From assembly GCF_040954645.1 (NCBI RefSeq), contig NC_092803.1, positions 10,975,230-11,039,229 of the forward strand: a DNA stretch of 64,000 nucleotides. Reading direction: 5' to 3'. The notes beneath the pieces are model-generated. The model was given only the letters and a program-made list of their open reading frames with translations, was not told the origin of the DNA and did no database searches. Position 1 is the first letter of the stretch. The number at the start of each line of letters is the position of its first letter. A program made the translations under genes and the position numbers. Origin of the DNA: Diabrotica undecimpunctata (taxonomy: Eukaryota; Arthropoda; Insecta; Coleoptera; Chrysomelidae). This document shows, one piece after another, positions 1 through 12,165 of this stretch.

Positions 1-1904
1 GGAGGATTTCGGCTGATGCTTTTTGTCTGGAATCATAGAGACTCGAGTAATATTCTTCTGTTATTTGTATGATATATTTTGTGTTGTGTTCTTATATACC
101 ATATTTGTTATTTACACTATTCATTTGTGTCTGTCCTAGTTGTATATTTAAGCATTTTATATTCTTATTTTGTTCTATTATTTTCTCAATTTTTTCGTCT
201 TGTTTCCTTTTTTGTTTCTTTAATATATTTCTTAATACTTTTGTATATTTCTTTATATTCTATAGTTTGTCATTTTCCTTGTTCTAAGAGAGACTTTCTC
301 TTATTCACCAAACTTTTAGTTTTTCGGGATATGTAGGATTCTATCTTTAATTTAGTGAGTGCTATTTCGTTTCCTACTTTCATTAACGTATCAGTGTCCA
401 AACAATCACGCGACTGCAAGTGGGGGGCTAGCCTTCTCGAACAAGTCTATGATCGCTATCTGTAGAAAAACGATTTAGCACAGTCACGTCTTTATTTGAT
501 GACAAATTTCTTTTGAAAAAAAAAATTTCTTCCTGTTCTAAGTAGTTTATCAGTAGGTTAAGTCTGTGATTTCTTTTTTAATATCCATACTCTCTCAGTT
601 CGAATGAAAGAAGAATGTGAGAACGTCATCTACTGAGACGAAAACCTCAGGGTTTGTGAGTTCGAAACCAGATATAGGTAAATTTTTATTAAGAAAACGT
701 GCTACAATAAGCATTATTATAGACTCGCGTGAGTTTACACGTTGTATAATAGACTCTCCTTGTCGAGTAAATAAACTCTTCAACTATTTCGTGTCATTAA
801 TTTCGTAACGATCGCCTCGTTTGAAAAAAAAAATTCTTAAATTTGTCAGAACGGCACTCTTCCGAAGTATCGCGGTCGTTGTATTATAACAAGCAACTCT
901 GTAAAGAGAATGTAGTCGAGTTTACTTAGTAACAAGGCATTTACATCCGTATACTACTTTTACTACAAAAAATTGATTATCTTTATATAAATAGGTATAT
1001 ATTATAATATAATAGGTAAAGACTGTGTTAATATCTCCTGTTGCAATTAATTTAATCAAAGGTGCTAGTTAATTTATGAACGATAACCAATATATACGCA
1101 TTTATGCTTTTAATTGAAGGTTTTTGTGATTATTATAGACATCTACAAACGGTATATTTTTCCAAACAATAAAAAACAATAAATATGTTTTGTAAACTAA
1201 ACTACGTGGCGTTGACGTAAAACTGTTTGAGTTTCAAATAGTACTGATCTATTGTGATTTTGGTGACGGGAGTAGAAACGCTACGGTATTTGGAAAAATT
1301 CAATTAAAAAAGAATGTGAAACTGTATAAAGGAATGTCGACCTGTAGTAATTTTCAATGGAAGCTCTTTGCATATTTCGATCATCATATAGGTATAGCTC
1401 TTTTGTTATAAAATATTATTTTAATAATTAATTATTGTTAATATTTTCCAATATTCCAAAAAATATATTTTATATATCGCATTTAATTGACTGATATCTC
1501 TATATTTTTTGCAATTGGTAGTGTCACATTTTTCACCAATGATAAAACCTGTTCCGTTTTCACCTTCCGTATTTTAACTGTAGTTTCTTAAAGGTCTGAA
1601 GATGCTGTAAAAGTTTATAAACATATAAACCTATTACAGATTGTGAGGATAAAATTTATTTCCCCAACATTCATGTTCGTAACCAATTAGGATGAACCCC
1701 GGCTATATTCTTAGAGAGCTCCTGGAGATATTTCAGTACATATAGTACAATACACTGATTAGTTTACTCTTTCTTGGATATAAAAATGGGAGTTTGGCTT
1801 TTTGTAGCCATTTCGAATTTTTGTTTAAATTAGGTTAAACAAAATGAAACGACTTGTAATAACAAAGGTGGTAAGGTGGTAGAGATTACCAAAAACGGAG
1901 GTTA
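1..1904. other. AT-rich sequence without recognised gene
   Basis: No supported gene. Open frames at 69-336 are low-complexity (Phe/Leu/Ser/Cys-rich) and not protein-like. Read on the minus strand, about 290-60 has a Lys/Arg-rich, broken frame resembling the basic linker between endonuclease and reverse transcriptase of RTE-like LINEs. This is weak and the region could equally be unrelated AT-rich DNA. No repeat or promoter stood out. Confidence 0.4.
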
Positions 1905-2130
1905 ATCTTCTTCTTGCTGTCCGTTCGTCTTATTTTGGATGAGTTTTAGGCAGTTGGACAGAAGAGCTTTTCTATAAAGGTTAGGTGGTTAATTAAAACC
2001 AAATCTTGAGTTCATACCATATAGAAAATGGCACTTTTAAGAACTTTTGAACATCTCTTATTATTTGGTTGACATAAAAGCCATTATGTGATCTTCATGT
2101 TTTTTTGTAGATTTTACTGCATGTCTGTGT

Positions 2131-3632
2131 GTGTTTTTAAAAATAAATCAAACTGTTTTGAAGAAAGTTTTTGGTGAAAGCGAGAAAGTTACCTATTTTC
2201 CAGTTTTTCATAATTTTGGGGATATAGTGCGTCTATGTTGTGTCGAAAGCTTTTTTGATGTCGAAAAATATTGCGATTACTTTTTGTTGATTTGTAAATG
2301 CTTTATTATATTCTAGTGCAACAATGTTATCAGCTGTCGATCTGTCTGAACGGTATCCGCTTTGTATTCGAGTAAGAAGTTTTTTCTTTTCCAAGTGTCA
2401 TTTCAGTCTTTTATTCAATATTCTCTCCATTGTTTTGCAAATGTTACTGGTGAGAGATATTTTACGGTAGGAGGATGGTAAGTGTTTTGGCTTGTTTTGA
2501 CTGGTTTGGATAGTAAGAAATTATAATTGCTTGACGCCATATTGAAGGAAACGTTTTATTTGTGTAAATATTGTTCAAGATGTCAACTAAAATTTTCTTT
2601 ACGGTTTTAGGTATTTTCTCAATAAATATTGCTGGAATATCATCAGATCCTAAAGAAGTTTTTTTAGCATTGCCTAGGCTTTAAGAATGTAGAGTTGTAT
2701 TGATCATTGCTCGAATATAATTGATAGTGATCAGCTAAGATTTCTACAATTTCTAGTTTATCTGAAGTAATTAAGTTATATGTAGCAATGGTGTCGATAT
2801 GATTAATTTTGGCTAATCCTTTTATTTTCCTTATTTTCTGCCAAATATGACTTATTGGTGTAGATGAATTTTTTAGACTTTTTGATTAGAAATCTAGATC
2901 TGGCTTTTAACGCTCTAAATCTAGCTTAGTTAGTTTCGGAATTGTGTTTTTTCAATATAATAAAGGAGTGTTTTGTTTGTTTCAAAGAAGTTTCTATTTC
3001 GATATTCCACCAGGGTAGAGATGTTTTTGTGGTAGCTTTAGTTTTTCCAATCGGTTCTCTGGCTGAATCTATTAGGGTATCATTAAAATTTGTTATTGTG
3101 ATGTTTATATCTTTTAATATTTTGAAATTTTTCATTCGTTCAGTTATTAAACTAGTGTACTTTTCCCAATCCGCTGATTTTAATTTCCATGTTTCATATG
3201 GTTTTGTATTAATGTTGTGTCTTTAATATGAGTAATCAAAATTGGTGAAATTGGTCGCTGTCAAATAAGTGTGAAAGCGTGTTCCACTTAAATAGTGGTG
3301 CTAAAGTTGAATTGCTGAGTGATAAATCGATGGTTGAAAACGTGCCATTGTATGAGTTGAAACGGGTTTAGTAGCACCAGTTTGAGGTTGTTAATTATTT
3401 CTAATAGAGTTTTGGCATTTTTGTCAGTTTTCGGATTTCCCCAAGATTCGATACGACAATTTGTGTCAGCAAGAATTAATTTAGGAGATGGAATTTGTTC
3501 TATCTTACATTATTATTAGAAAGTCGTGTTTCTTGTAAACATATTACTAAAGGTGACAATTCATTGACTAATATTTTTATGTTTTCGATATGGCTGTAAA
3601 AACCAGTCAAATTCCATTGAACTATGAATTTG
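2131..3632 (-). pseudogene. I-type LINE ORF2 remnant: endonuclease start, linker, partial RT
   Basis: Minus-strand frames give, in order, an APE endonuclease start (IVQWNLTGFYSHIENIKIL followed by ICLQETR, near 3620-3520), a later endonuclease stretch with TIDLSLS near 3330, the pre-RT linker with LPWWN (ORF 3135-2926) and RT sequence up to FFDIKKAFDT near 2260. Stops and frameshifts interrupt every part, and the endonuclease is shortened. Nothing after the first RT aspartate block is present, so RT activity is impossible. Family placement rests on similarity in order and wording to the ORF2 at 17.2-20.9 kb. Confidence 0.65.
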
Positions 3633-3633
3633 G

Positions 3634-4152
3634 TTATTGGATAGAGTTGCCGTCGCTTTTTTCCTCAGTAATAGAAGAGTTGTCTGTTCCATGTATCTTT
3701 TTTAAGATCCTTGAAATGTTGTTCTTACGACGTCGGTCATTTGTGTTTGTGTGTACCATTTGCAATTCAGCGCTAAGTCCTTCTAGGTCATTTGTATAAT
3801 CCTTTGCTACGTTTTCAGGAAACTTTGAACCTATAGCATTTGTAATATATTTGCATAGTTCTATATATTTTAGTGTATAAGGGGTAGTAGCTGACGATAA
3901 AATGATTTCTATAGGTTTCATTGAGGTTTCGATGTTCAAAGCTTTTTTAATCCTTTTAGGTGCAGATTTCTTTCGAACAGGAATTATTATTTTTTGATTT
4001 TCTGACTCTATTATTTTAGGAGATGTTAACATTTGTCTTTTAATAGAAGTATGGGATATTATGTTGGTATTATTAGATAGTGATATTATACGATAGCTAT
4101 TTTTCTGTAGTAAAGTATGATGCCGAGACGAACAAGAATGCCTGAAGCCCAA
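3634..4152 (-). pseudogene. I-type LINE ORF1 (gag-like), C-terminal part
   Basis: A 172-residue frame, basic, ending in a segment similar in layout to the C-terminal third of the intact ORF1 at 15832-17229: a region on picking a position in an ordered set, an ENVAKDYTNDLEGL-type stretch aligning with the partner's NIEGLLQDITVL, and a final basic KNNISRILKKI stretch aligning with LKNRLTRLQKKI. ORF1 products of such LINEs bind the element RNA. The N-terminal half and the zinc knuckle are absent, so this is a fragment. It directly precedes the endonuclease start on the same strand, as expected for ORF1 followed by ORF2. Confidence 0.6.
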
Positions 4153-4172
4153 AATAAAACGCAGAAAGTTGT

Positions 4173-5005
4173 ATTTATATTTTATAATTGGACTCTTAGT
4201 GTAACATTTTAAATGCTTTTTAGGGATTATTTATTCTCAGAAATCAGTCGCTTTTTATTTCAAGGAAGACTAACTTTATTAACTATTTTTCTTACGCTTT
4301 TTTTTGAATTAACACCTCCCACCTGTTGAAATGTCAATAAATCAAAGTGAAATTAATAATAAACCAAGATAAATATCTTTCGTAACGATCCTGCAACCGC
4401 AGGACTACCTGCACCGAACGATATTTCAAAGCAGCCGAGATTTATCGCGACTGGAACCTCTTCCCGAATATTTCTCCATCCATCCGTAGCTCTTCTTGTC
4501 CCTGCTGATATTCTACCCCATTTTCCTCGACCCCCATAAATTTACATGAAATTAGGAAGAATGTTTACGGTGGTTAGTAAATCCCGATAGACGGGAGATG
4601 CCACCGAATTATGTTGGCGATAGAGACGTAACAAAAACAGAAAATAACAAGGGAATGAAACGTTGGTAAAAATTTAAAAGGCGTATACAAAATTTTACGT
4701 CTTATACAGGTTGGAAAATGTTGGTTATATACGAACAAGACGGAAACTTCTGCTTTTGGATCTACTTCGTCTTTTTAATGAACAGGATAAATTTAGCACT
4801 GCATTTAAAAAAAATAAAATTTATATTTCTTTAGCATAACTTAGCGTAACGCTGTTTCGATTTTAAAGTCTATTTTATGAAATCAAATAATATTTTAGAG
4901 TATCAAGTTTCCAAGCAACTAATTTGAATATTGCAAATTTCTGAAATTCATTTTATCCCTATTCGCTTTTTATTTTTACTTTTAGTCCATTAACTTTTGT
5001 TAATA
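4173..5005. other. Non-coding, with a GC-richer island
   Basis: No gene recognised. Most is AT-rich, but about 4380-4600 is clearly richer in G and C than its surroundings (ACCGCAGGACTACCTGCACC near 4396 and pyrimidine-rich TTCCTCGACCCCC near 4520). It has no open frame of note and no repeat partner that I can see in the window. It may be unique host sequence. Confidence 0.4.
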
Positions 5006-5151
5006 TTATTCTGAAGCTATTTTCTTGTGGCATTTTAAAGTAATTACTATTTAAATGGGAATAAGCCACAATTAAAGGTTAAAGTACGTTTATTGACGTT
5101 TCAATTTTCGCTTCGGAAATCGTTTTCAAAATACAAACATTAGTAAATTAA
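5006..5151 (-). repeat. Interspersed repeat, family A, single arm
   Basis: Contains TTTAAATGGGAATAAGCCAC, then ATTGACGTTTCAAT, then CAAAATACAAACATTAG. The same words in the same order occur at 26766-26861 (same orientation), 26866-27002 (opposite) and 60764-60873 plus 63490-63521 (opposite, split by a piggyBac). The outer end carries TTCTTGTGGCATTTTAAAG. Coding capacity is nil. Confidence 0.8.
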
Positions 5152-5304
5152 ACAAATTTTTGTTTACTTAGTGAAAAATTCTTCTAATAATTTAATTTTA
5201 TCTGACTCATTTATATTGACAATACAGACATACATTATACATTTTAAAGTAGACGACTTTAAAATAATATTGCCAATATTGTTAATTTTGTTAATCTATT
5301 GATC

Positions 5305-6575
5305 ATTATGAAATGCCAGATGAGTCATTTTCTGAAAATTTTACTAAACATTGTACATCAACGAATATACACAGAATGCTAAAGAAACCTGAGCGACAAT
5401 CAATTTGGATTTCGTATGAGACTTGGTACAAGGGAGGCATTATTTGGCCTCCAGATATTACTACAAAAATGCCGAGATCAGCGAAAAGACGTGTTTCTCT
5501 GTTTTATTGACTACGAAAAAGCGTTTGATCGAGTAAAACACACAGAACTCATAGAAACCATAACACAACATGGTATAGACACTGTAGCACAAAAAATAAT
5601 ATTGGGATCAAATGGCATCGATCAAAATAGACAATCGTCTGACAGCAGAATTGCCAATAAAAAGAGGGGTTCGTGGGCTGTGTACTTTCTACACTAGTAT
5701 TCAATATGTATTCCGAAATGATCTTTCAAAATGCCCTCGAAAATATTGAAGAAGGAATAGGAATCAACGGAGAATACGTAAACAACTTAAGATACGCAGA
5801 CGACATCGTCATTATTGCGGACAGTGCTGAGGGTTTACAACGACTTTTGAATGTCATAACCAGAGAGGGAAATAGCTTGGGACTAAATATAAACACAAAT
5901 AAAACAAAAGTAATGGCTGTTACACGTACACCAAATGTCGACATTAATATTTGTATCTATAACAAACATATAGAACCAGTACAAAGATTCCAGTATCTTG
6001 GTTGCTGGATAACAAACGACCTTGACCACGAGGTCGAAATACGTGCTCGTATAGAATATGCTAGGTCCGCATTTCAACGAATGAAAAAATTCCTAATAAA
6101 CTCTACGTTATCGTTGGATATCTGATACCAATTTGTAAAAACGTTTATGTATTCCATATTGCTATACGGAGTGGAAACATGGACTCTCGGAATTACAAGT
6201 ATGAGGCGTATAGAAGCCTTTTGAGATGTGGGTTTTTCGAAGGATGCTGAACATCTCTTGGACAAAGCACGTGACCAACAACGAGGTGCTAAGAAGAATG
6301 GGTACTGAGAGAGAACTCCTAAATATTGTAAAAAACAGAAAAACGAGTTATGTAGGACATATTTAGAGGGGAGAAAAATACAACTTCCTACTAATTATAA
6401 TGGAAGAGAAAGTGGAAGGAAGAAGAGGTCCAGGAAAAAATGCTCCTGGTTGAAGAATGTAAGAGACTGGACAGGCATAGACGCACATTCGGTACTAAGA
6501 ACAGCTCAAGATAGAGAGCAATTTGCTGTAGTTATACCTTCAGTAATGGAGAAGGCACCTTAAAAAGAAGAAGAT
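5305..6575 (+). pseudogene. RTE-like LINE fragment: reverse transcriptase to 3' end
   Basis: A 5'-truncated RTE-like (RTE/BovB-type) non-LTR element. Frames, shifted several times, give the RT finger (FGFRMRLGTREALF near 5405), the first catalytic block FIDYEKAFDRVKH (near 5500), the palm YADDIVIIADS (near 5795), the thumb YLGCWIT (near 5995) and a degraded C-terminal tail with GRRGPGK-like and SWLKNVRDW-like motifs (6420-6470). A frameshift lies near 5390, another before the QGCVLS block (near 5670), and a stop interrupts at 6123. The 3' end is an AAAGAAGAAG-type tail near 6562. Catalytic aspartates survive, but the frame breaks make it inactive. Confidence 0.85.
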
Positions 6576-7824
6576 TGATAATTAGCCCAGTATGGTTAAA
6601 AAAAAGGTCGAAAAATTTTTCGCAGATATTTGAAGCTTTTAAGACATAGGCGGGGGTTACTAGATGACGAATAGATGAAAAAGAACTCATATTTTTACCT
6701 TACGTTTTTTTTAAACCTAAATTTATGGTCACAATTTGATTTTTTGTCTATAAGTTTTTTGCCTTATATTTTACATAAACAATATTTATATAATTTTTTT
6801 ATATCAAGAATATCTTTATTTTGCCGTTTTTTAAATTAAAATTGATAAATAATTTACGAAGATATTTGCAAAAAAGCAGTTTTTTGTACTAATTTATAAA
6901 TTTTATTAAGTTTTTTATTAACAAAATAAAAAGTTATTAATACATTTGAACATCGAGCAATTACTGTCTTTTAAATTTGTGCGAAATTTCCCCCGATCGG
7001 TCAAATATTTTAAAAGTTATTTAATTTATTTATCCCTGAGGCTAAATATTTAAACTATTGAACTTGCTCTATTAATGATGCTAGACACATTTAGCAAATT
7101 TCATAGGATTCTTTAAGACTTATACTATCTCAGAAGTTAAATGCATATTGGGTTTTCATCGAAATTATTTACAAAATAAATGTTTGAAAAAGGGGTATGT
7201 TTTTTACTTATAAACAATTGTAATAACTTCTATATTTTTCAAGCTACAGACTTGTACGTACAACCATTGGATAGCTGGTAAAAAAACTCACCTTCTATGG
7301 CCAATAGGAACGAAGTTAGGGGCTATTTTTTAAAAAATCATATCACCATTGTTTTTAAATAATAAAAAGTAAAATTTGCACAAATTTTGAATGAAAATCT
7401 GAACTTTATATTGAAACTTATAGCTTTAAAATTCATCCAATTTTTCAAAATTTACAGCCCTTCGAAACGAAGGTACTTTCGAAAGATCGACATAGGAAAG
7501 TGAAGGGGATAACTGTTTCAGTTCCTTTTTTTTCGAGATCGGAACTTCAAATTGAAACACATAGGAAAAATTTACATTATCTCGGCTTCCATTGCAGCTA
7601 AAAGCGTCTTTTTGGGGTAATTCATCGAAATATTAGGAATAACTGCATAGTTTTCACTGGCCGGGAAATATGGGAAACCTCGGAAAAATTGAGTGCATTT
7701 GAAATGAAATTCACCGTAAAAACTTACTTTTTTTTTAAATTTGGTTCGAATAGTCTGAGTCGCAGTATTAATAATGATGACATAATTTCCCATCCCCCCC
7801 TCCCCTGATCAAATCAGAGTTTAA
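6576..7824. other. AT-rich, no gene
   Basis: No coding similarity seen. Parts around 7200-7560 read like diffuse satellite-type DNA (runs such as TTTTTCAAGCTACAGACTTG), but I see no second copy in this window. The motif AATGATGACATAATTT at about 7770 recurs as GATGATGACATAATTT at about 8292, on the far side of the short LINE derivative, and may be a diverged flanking duplication. Confidence 0.35.
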
Positions 7825-8168
7825 GCTTCTTCTTCTGTCTGTTCGTCTATTTTTGATTGATTGAGCTTTAGACAGTTGGACAGAAGTGCTTATTTTGTAA
7901 CCATGTCTGCTAGATTATATGCAATTCTTAAGTTCATACCATAAAGAAAATGGCCCTTTTAAGAATTCACGAACATTCTCATTTGGTTGATATAAAAGCC
8001 ATCATGTGATTTTCATATTCTTCTGTAGATTTTATTATATGTCTCTATGTCTTTTTAATAATAAATCAAACTGTCCTGAATCTTGCTTTAAAATTTACTG
8101 TACTGTAGTAAAGTAAGCTGCTGAGACATACAAAAATGCCTGAAATCCCAAATTAAAAACAGAAAGTT
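7825..8168 (-). mobile_element. Internally deleted derivative of the 1.9-4.2 kb LINE
   Basis: Plus-strand 7825-8080 matches 1905-2160 (shared words include TAGGCAGTTGGACAGAAG versus TAGACAGTTGGACAGAAG, and AATAAATCAAACTGT). Then 8096-8168 matches 4108-4172 (CTGTAGTAAAGTA, AATGCCTGAA, CAGAAAGTT). So this copy keeps roughly 65 bp from one end and 250 bp from the other end of the longer element and lacks about 1.9 kb of coding sequence. It has no coding capacity. Either an internal deletion or a separate non-autonomous SINE-like lineage sharing both ends would give this structure. Confidence 0.75.
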
Positions 8169-8507
8169 TATATTTCATCGTTTTTCTTCATTTTATAAGT
8201 TTATAATTAACTTTTATAATCAAATTATCGCATAGACTGATAGTATGTGTTTATCTAAAGAAAAAATTGTAGAAGAAACTCACAAAAGTGGAATGATGAT
8301 GACATAATTTTCACTCCCCGAAAATCTCGGAAAATCCCGTCAAATCAACATAATTACAGTTAATATAAGGAATATAATAATACAATGTTTAAAAAATTAC
8401 CTGATATTTAATTTATAAAATATATAAGTATTATTATATGATTGATATAAAATGAAAAAAATATCTGTTGATTTTTCAGCATTTTCCGAGATTTCCATTT
8501 ATATTTC
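8169..8507. other. AT-rich, no gene
   Basis: Nothing recognised. It contains the second ATGATGACATAATTTTC word noted at 7770. Short segments around 8330 and 8480 repeat the words TCTCGGAAAATC and TTTTCCGAGATTT, a weak inverted pair. Confidence 0.3.
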
Positions 8508-8946
8508 CAATATAAATTGGAGTAATTAATCTTTTACCTCTCAACACATGACTCAACTATTGCATTTTTCTCTCTTTAATTATGCTGAGTAATTCTTTTT
8601 GTTTACTCCTGCGAATTACCTCAGCATTGGTAACTTTTTGTATTCATGAAATTCTCAGCAACGGTCTGTATATATACATTTCAAAGGCATAATATATTCT
8701 TTTTCCTGTTTCAGAGTTCATTGTCCAACTTTCACAGCCATACAGCAAAATAAAGAAAAAGTAACATCTGATCATTCGAATTATGAGCTGTAGACTAAGA
8801 TCTAAAGAAATCTAAGATCTAATCTTGTAAAAAATGTTTTCGTGGGATTTCTTTGTTTGGGTTACACTGGCTATTAATATTTTCTTCCAAATATTTTATG
8901 GACGTTAGCTGTTCTATTATTTGTCTCTTGTCGTACAAATGTACGT
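8508..8946 (-). pseudogene. RTE-like LINE copy, 3' half (continues at 12205)
   Basis: Minus-strand translation gives the RTE-like C-terminal region in several frames: a YGCESWTM-type block near 8730, the MYIYRPLLRI-type block near 8680, and a CKQKELL-like block near 8600. It aligns word for word with the copy at 52624-53656 (for example TGTATATATACATTTCAAAG). At 8946 the sequence stops inside the words ACCAATAAACGTAC of the relative and resumes at 12205. The intervening 3.2 kb is an I-type LINE insertion. The 3' end is lost or too diverged to follow below 8508. Confidence 0.8.
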
Positions 8947-8960
8947 TTGTTGGTATCTTT
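8947..8960. repeat. Target-site duplication, left copy
   Basis: TTGTTGGTATCTTT here and at 12191-12204 flank the I-type LINE at 8961-12190. The word belongs to the interrupted RTE-like element, so the duplication shows that the LINE inserted into it. Confidence 0.85.
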
Positions 8961-9123
8961 TTTTTTTATATTTAAAGAAACAAAGTCGCATCCACCCAAA
9001 GGTTATTGGCGACATTCCTGTAACATTTGTAATAATATTAAATTAACATTTGTAACAATCAATTATTGTAACAATTAATTACAATTTGTGAACAATTGAA
9101 CATTTTTGTAACAATTAATTAAG

Positions 9124-10095
9124 TTAAATTTTGTGTAACATGTTTATAGATTTTAAGTAACCTAATAAATTGTTCGGAACTAAACTTTTGTTGAGGAGTG
9201 CTTTCAGGTTATTTGGCAAATTGTAAGACTGTCTTTGATTTACATATTTAGGACAGTCTATCAAGAAGTGCTTTATACTGTCTACTGTATTGCAGGTTTC
9301 GCATTTTGGAGGTTCACTATTTGAGAAGAGATAGGCATGAGTATACCTACAGTGTCCAAGTCGTAGACGTGTAATAATAGTTTGGCATCTTCTACTTCTG
9401 GCTGTGGACTTCCATGAAAAAATATCACTTTTGATGGTTCTGAGTTTCGAACTAGAGTCATTCCACTCCCGATTCCACGCACTTAACACCTTATTTTTGA
9501 AATAAACTTTTAGATCGCCTGCGATACTCCGACACTCTGTTTCTGATACGTCACTGGTGATAGCGTTACGCGCACTAGTATCTGCTTCTTCATTCCCTTC
9601 TATGCCTATATGAGATGGTATCCATAGGAAGTGGACTCTTCTGAAATTTTCTTGAGCTTTCATTAATTCGGCCCTGATAATTTTCTCAATGGGGTGTTTA
9701 GGGTATACATTTTGCATAGCTTTGACTGCGCTGAGAGTCAGAAAGGACTAGACAACAAGGGATGTTTTTAAGATTTACTTGCTTGATGGCTTTGAGCAAA
9801 CCAAATAGTTCTGCAGTATAGATGCTGGAATTTAGAGGAAGTTTAAATTGAAAAGTTTCATTTGGTGTTACCACTGCTACTCCAACGCCAAGTTCACCTT
9901 TGGATGCATCTGTATAAATTTTAATCCACTCATTGTATTGTTGATCTAGGATTGAATTTAGTTTAACTTTAAAAATAATAGGACTAGTTTCATGTTTATT
10001 ATATATGCTTAACGCTGTAATGACTTTGGGCTGTTCGATAGTCCAAGGTAGATAGTTATTGGTATTTGTTTGAAATACTGTTGGGAATTGAATGT
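9124..10095 (-). pseudogene. I-type LINE RNase H domain and C-terminal zinc motif
   Basis: Minus-strand frames downstream of the RT give an RNase H domain: YTDASKGELGVG (near 9920), TAELFGLL (near 9815), a VLSDSQ block (near 9755), then, in another frame, WIPSHIGIEGNEEADTSA (near 9600). These supply the D-E-D-D set. A Cys/His cluster follows (CETCN, then HFLIDC near 9270-9300), matching the C-terminal knuckle of such ORF2 proteins. A frameshift near 9720 and a break at 10096 separate the pieces from each other and from the RT. Confidence 0.8.
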
Positions 10096-12165
10096 TCAGT
10101 CTGGAGCTATATAATCGGATTCTCTCGTAATAAGGTTTGGGAGCACGGGGCTTATTATTGTAATAATTAATATATTTGTTATTAAAAGTATTAAAGTAGA
10201 GGGGTTTTTTATATTTGAGGCTATAGATGTAGCGTGCGCTAGAGCTAAGTATATTCTTCGGTAATTTAGAGCTGGCTCGCCGGCTTCGCTCAGTATGCTT
10301 TCGGAGGGAGTTGTCCGGAAGGCTCCGAGTGCAATTCTAATACCAGCGTTGTGTATGCTGTCAAGTTTTTTAAGTAGTGTTTTTGAAGCAGATGCATATG
10401 CAATTGATCCATAATCTAATTTAGATCTAATTAGTGTTTTATATATTCTCAACAGAGTTTCCTGATCTGATCCCCAATTACGGTTTGCCAATGTTTTCAT
10501 TAGATTCAGTCTTTTATGACATGTTAAAACTGTTTGTTTTATATGTTCTTGCCAAGTAAGTTTTTGATCAAACCACATACCTAAGAACTTTGCCGTTGGT
10601 TTAAATGGTAGCATAGTGTTGTATAATTTTAATGTAGGGGGCATTGATGAAACCTTTTTGGAGAAGAGTATACCTGATGTTTTTGTTACTGAAAATTTGA
10701 ATCCGGTCGTTAGAGACCATTGTTCTAATTGGTTTAGAAAACACTGCAAAGCGTTTGTCATTGATTCGGTGTTATTTCCTTTGATATAGACAACAAGGTC
10801 ATCTGCGAAAAGTCGAGCCTTTAGAGGTTTAGTAAGGTTGTTAATAATATTATTTATTGCCACTAAGAATAAAGTAGGGCTTAGGACTGATCCTTGGGGT
10901 GTTCCATTTTCTTCACTTTTCTCCTCTGAGTAAGTATTATGTACTCTTACGCAAAAAGACCGGTTCTGTAAAAAGTTTTTAATAAATTTCAGGCAATTTC
11001 CACGAATATTCCATGAATGTAGTTCTTTCAGAATATTGAATTTCCAACAAGTATTGAATGCCCTTTTTAAGTCGAAAAATATTGCAATACAATGTTGTTT
11101 GGTTGCTAGCGCTTCATGAATGTCAAATTCTAGATCAAGAATATTGTCAATGCCCGAACGATTTTGTCTGAAACCGTTTTGTTCCGGAACTAAACGATTT
11201 GATAATTCTAATGTCCACGTTAATCTAAGATTTACCATTTTTTCCATCAATTTGCTCATAGAACATGTTAAGCTGATTGGTCTGTATGAGTCAGGTTCTA
11301 GGATTGATTTTTGAAGTTTTAAAAAAGGTAATATAATAGCTTTAGACCAAATTGATGGAAATTTATTATTTTGCCAAATTAAGTTGAAAAGTTGAAGAAT
11401 AAATAATTTTGCTGAGTAAGGAAGATGTTTTAGAAATATTGCCGGGATATCGTCTGGGCCCGGGCTAGCATTTTTTAATTCGGATAAAGCATTTTCCAGT
11501 TCTTCAAAAGTGAAAGGTAGATCTAATGGATCATTTAAATTGTCATTTGCAAAAAGATCAGTATTTTCTATTATTATTTTTCTTTCAAGGAATGTATCAT
11601 TGTAGTTACTGTTTGAAGACATTTCTCTAAAAGATTCAGCTAGGGTATTAGCTATTTCTTGCGGAGAAGTTGAAATCCTGTTGTCAACTTTTAATTTAGA
11701 AATCATTGGCGTGTATTTCAAACCAGAAATTTTTCTTATTTTTTTCCATACTTCGCTGACAGGAGTTGAGGTGTTTATTTCTGAAACATACTTGGACCAG
11801 GAAGCCTTCTTAGCTTGTTTTATAATAAGTTGTGTCTTAGCTTTAAGTGATTTGAACATGGTTTTATTTTCAGGTGTTTTATGTCTTTTATATTTATTAA
11901 ATGCAGTTTTACTTGCTCTAATAGCTGCTCCACATTCTGAGTTCCACCAAGGTACAGGAATCTGATTATTCTTTGTCTTTTTTGATTTTCCAACGAATTG
12001 CTCAGCACTGCTTATGATAATGCTATTCAAATTGTGTAAGGATTCATCAATGCTTTCATCCATTTTACAGTTAGGCATTGAGTTGTCGATATAATTTTCG
12101 AATTTCAACCAATCAGCAGTTTCAGTTTTCCATCTGGGTATGAAAACGTCATGGGTCAGAGCCAT
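10096..12165 (-). pseudogene. I-type LINE linker and reverse transcriptase, long open frame
   Basis: A 689-residue open frame. Near residue 70 lies VPWWNSECGAA, the linker signature that precedes the RT in I/Jockey/R1-like LINEs. The RT follows: SPGPDDIPAIFLK (near 235), YRPISLTCSMSKLMEK (near 295), GFRQNRSG (near 335), AIFFDLKRAFNT (near 365, first aspartate), GTPQGSVLSPTLF (near 420) and RLFADDLVVYIKG (near 455, the YADD equivalent with Phe). The thumb and connection end near 689, where a frame break severs the RNase H. The RT core has its three catalytic aspartates, but the missing endonuclease and 3' frame breaks make the copy non-autonomous. Confidence 0.85.

Larger units (their letters stand above)
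1905..4172 (-). mobile_element. Decayed I-type non-LTR retrotransposon (antisense)
   Basis: Read on the minus strand, this block has the order of an I-type LINE: the end of ORF1 (4152-3634), an endonuclease start (about 3630), the linker with its PWWN motif (about 3030), the start of a reverse transcriptase, then a 3' tail ending in GAAGAAGAAG next to 1910. Frames are broken many times. The RT runs only to the first palm motif (FFDIKKAFDT, near 2260) and then passes straight into the 3' tail, so the YADD palm is missing. Both its outer ends recur in the short copy at 7825-8168, which supports 4172 and 1905 as approximate element borders. It is dead; age looks high. Confidence 0.7.

Noticed and set aside
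69..336. Two overlapping Phe/Leu/Cys-rich ORFs as membrane proteins
   Set aside because: Composition follows the T-rich DNA; no start context, no repeat of the frame and no recognisable domain.
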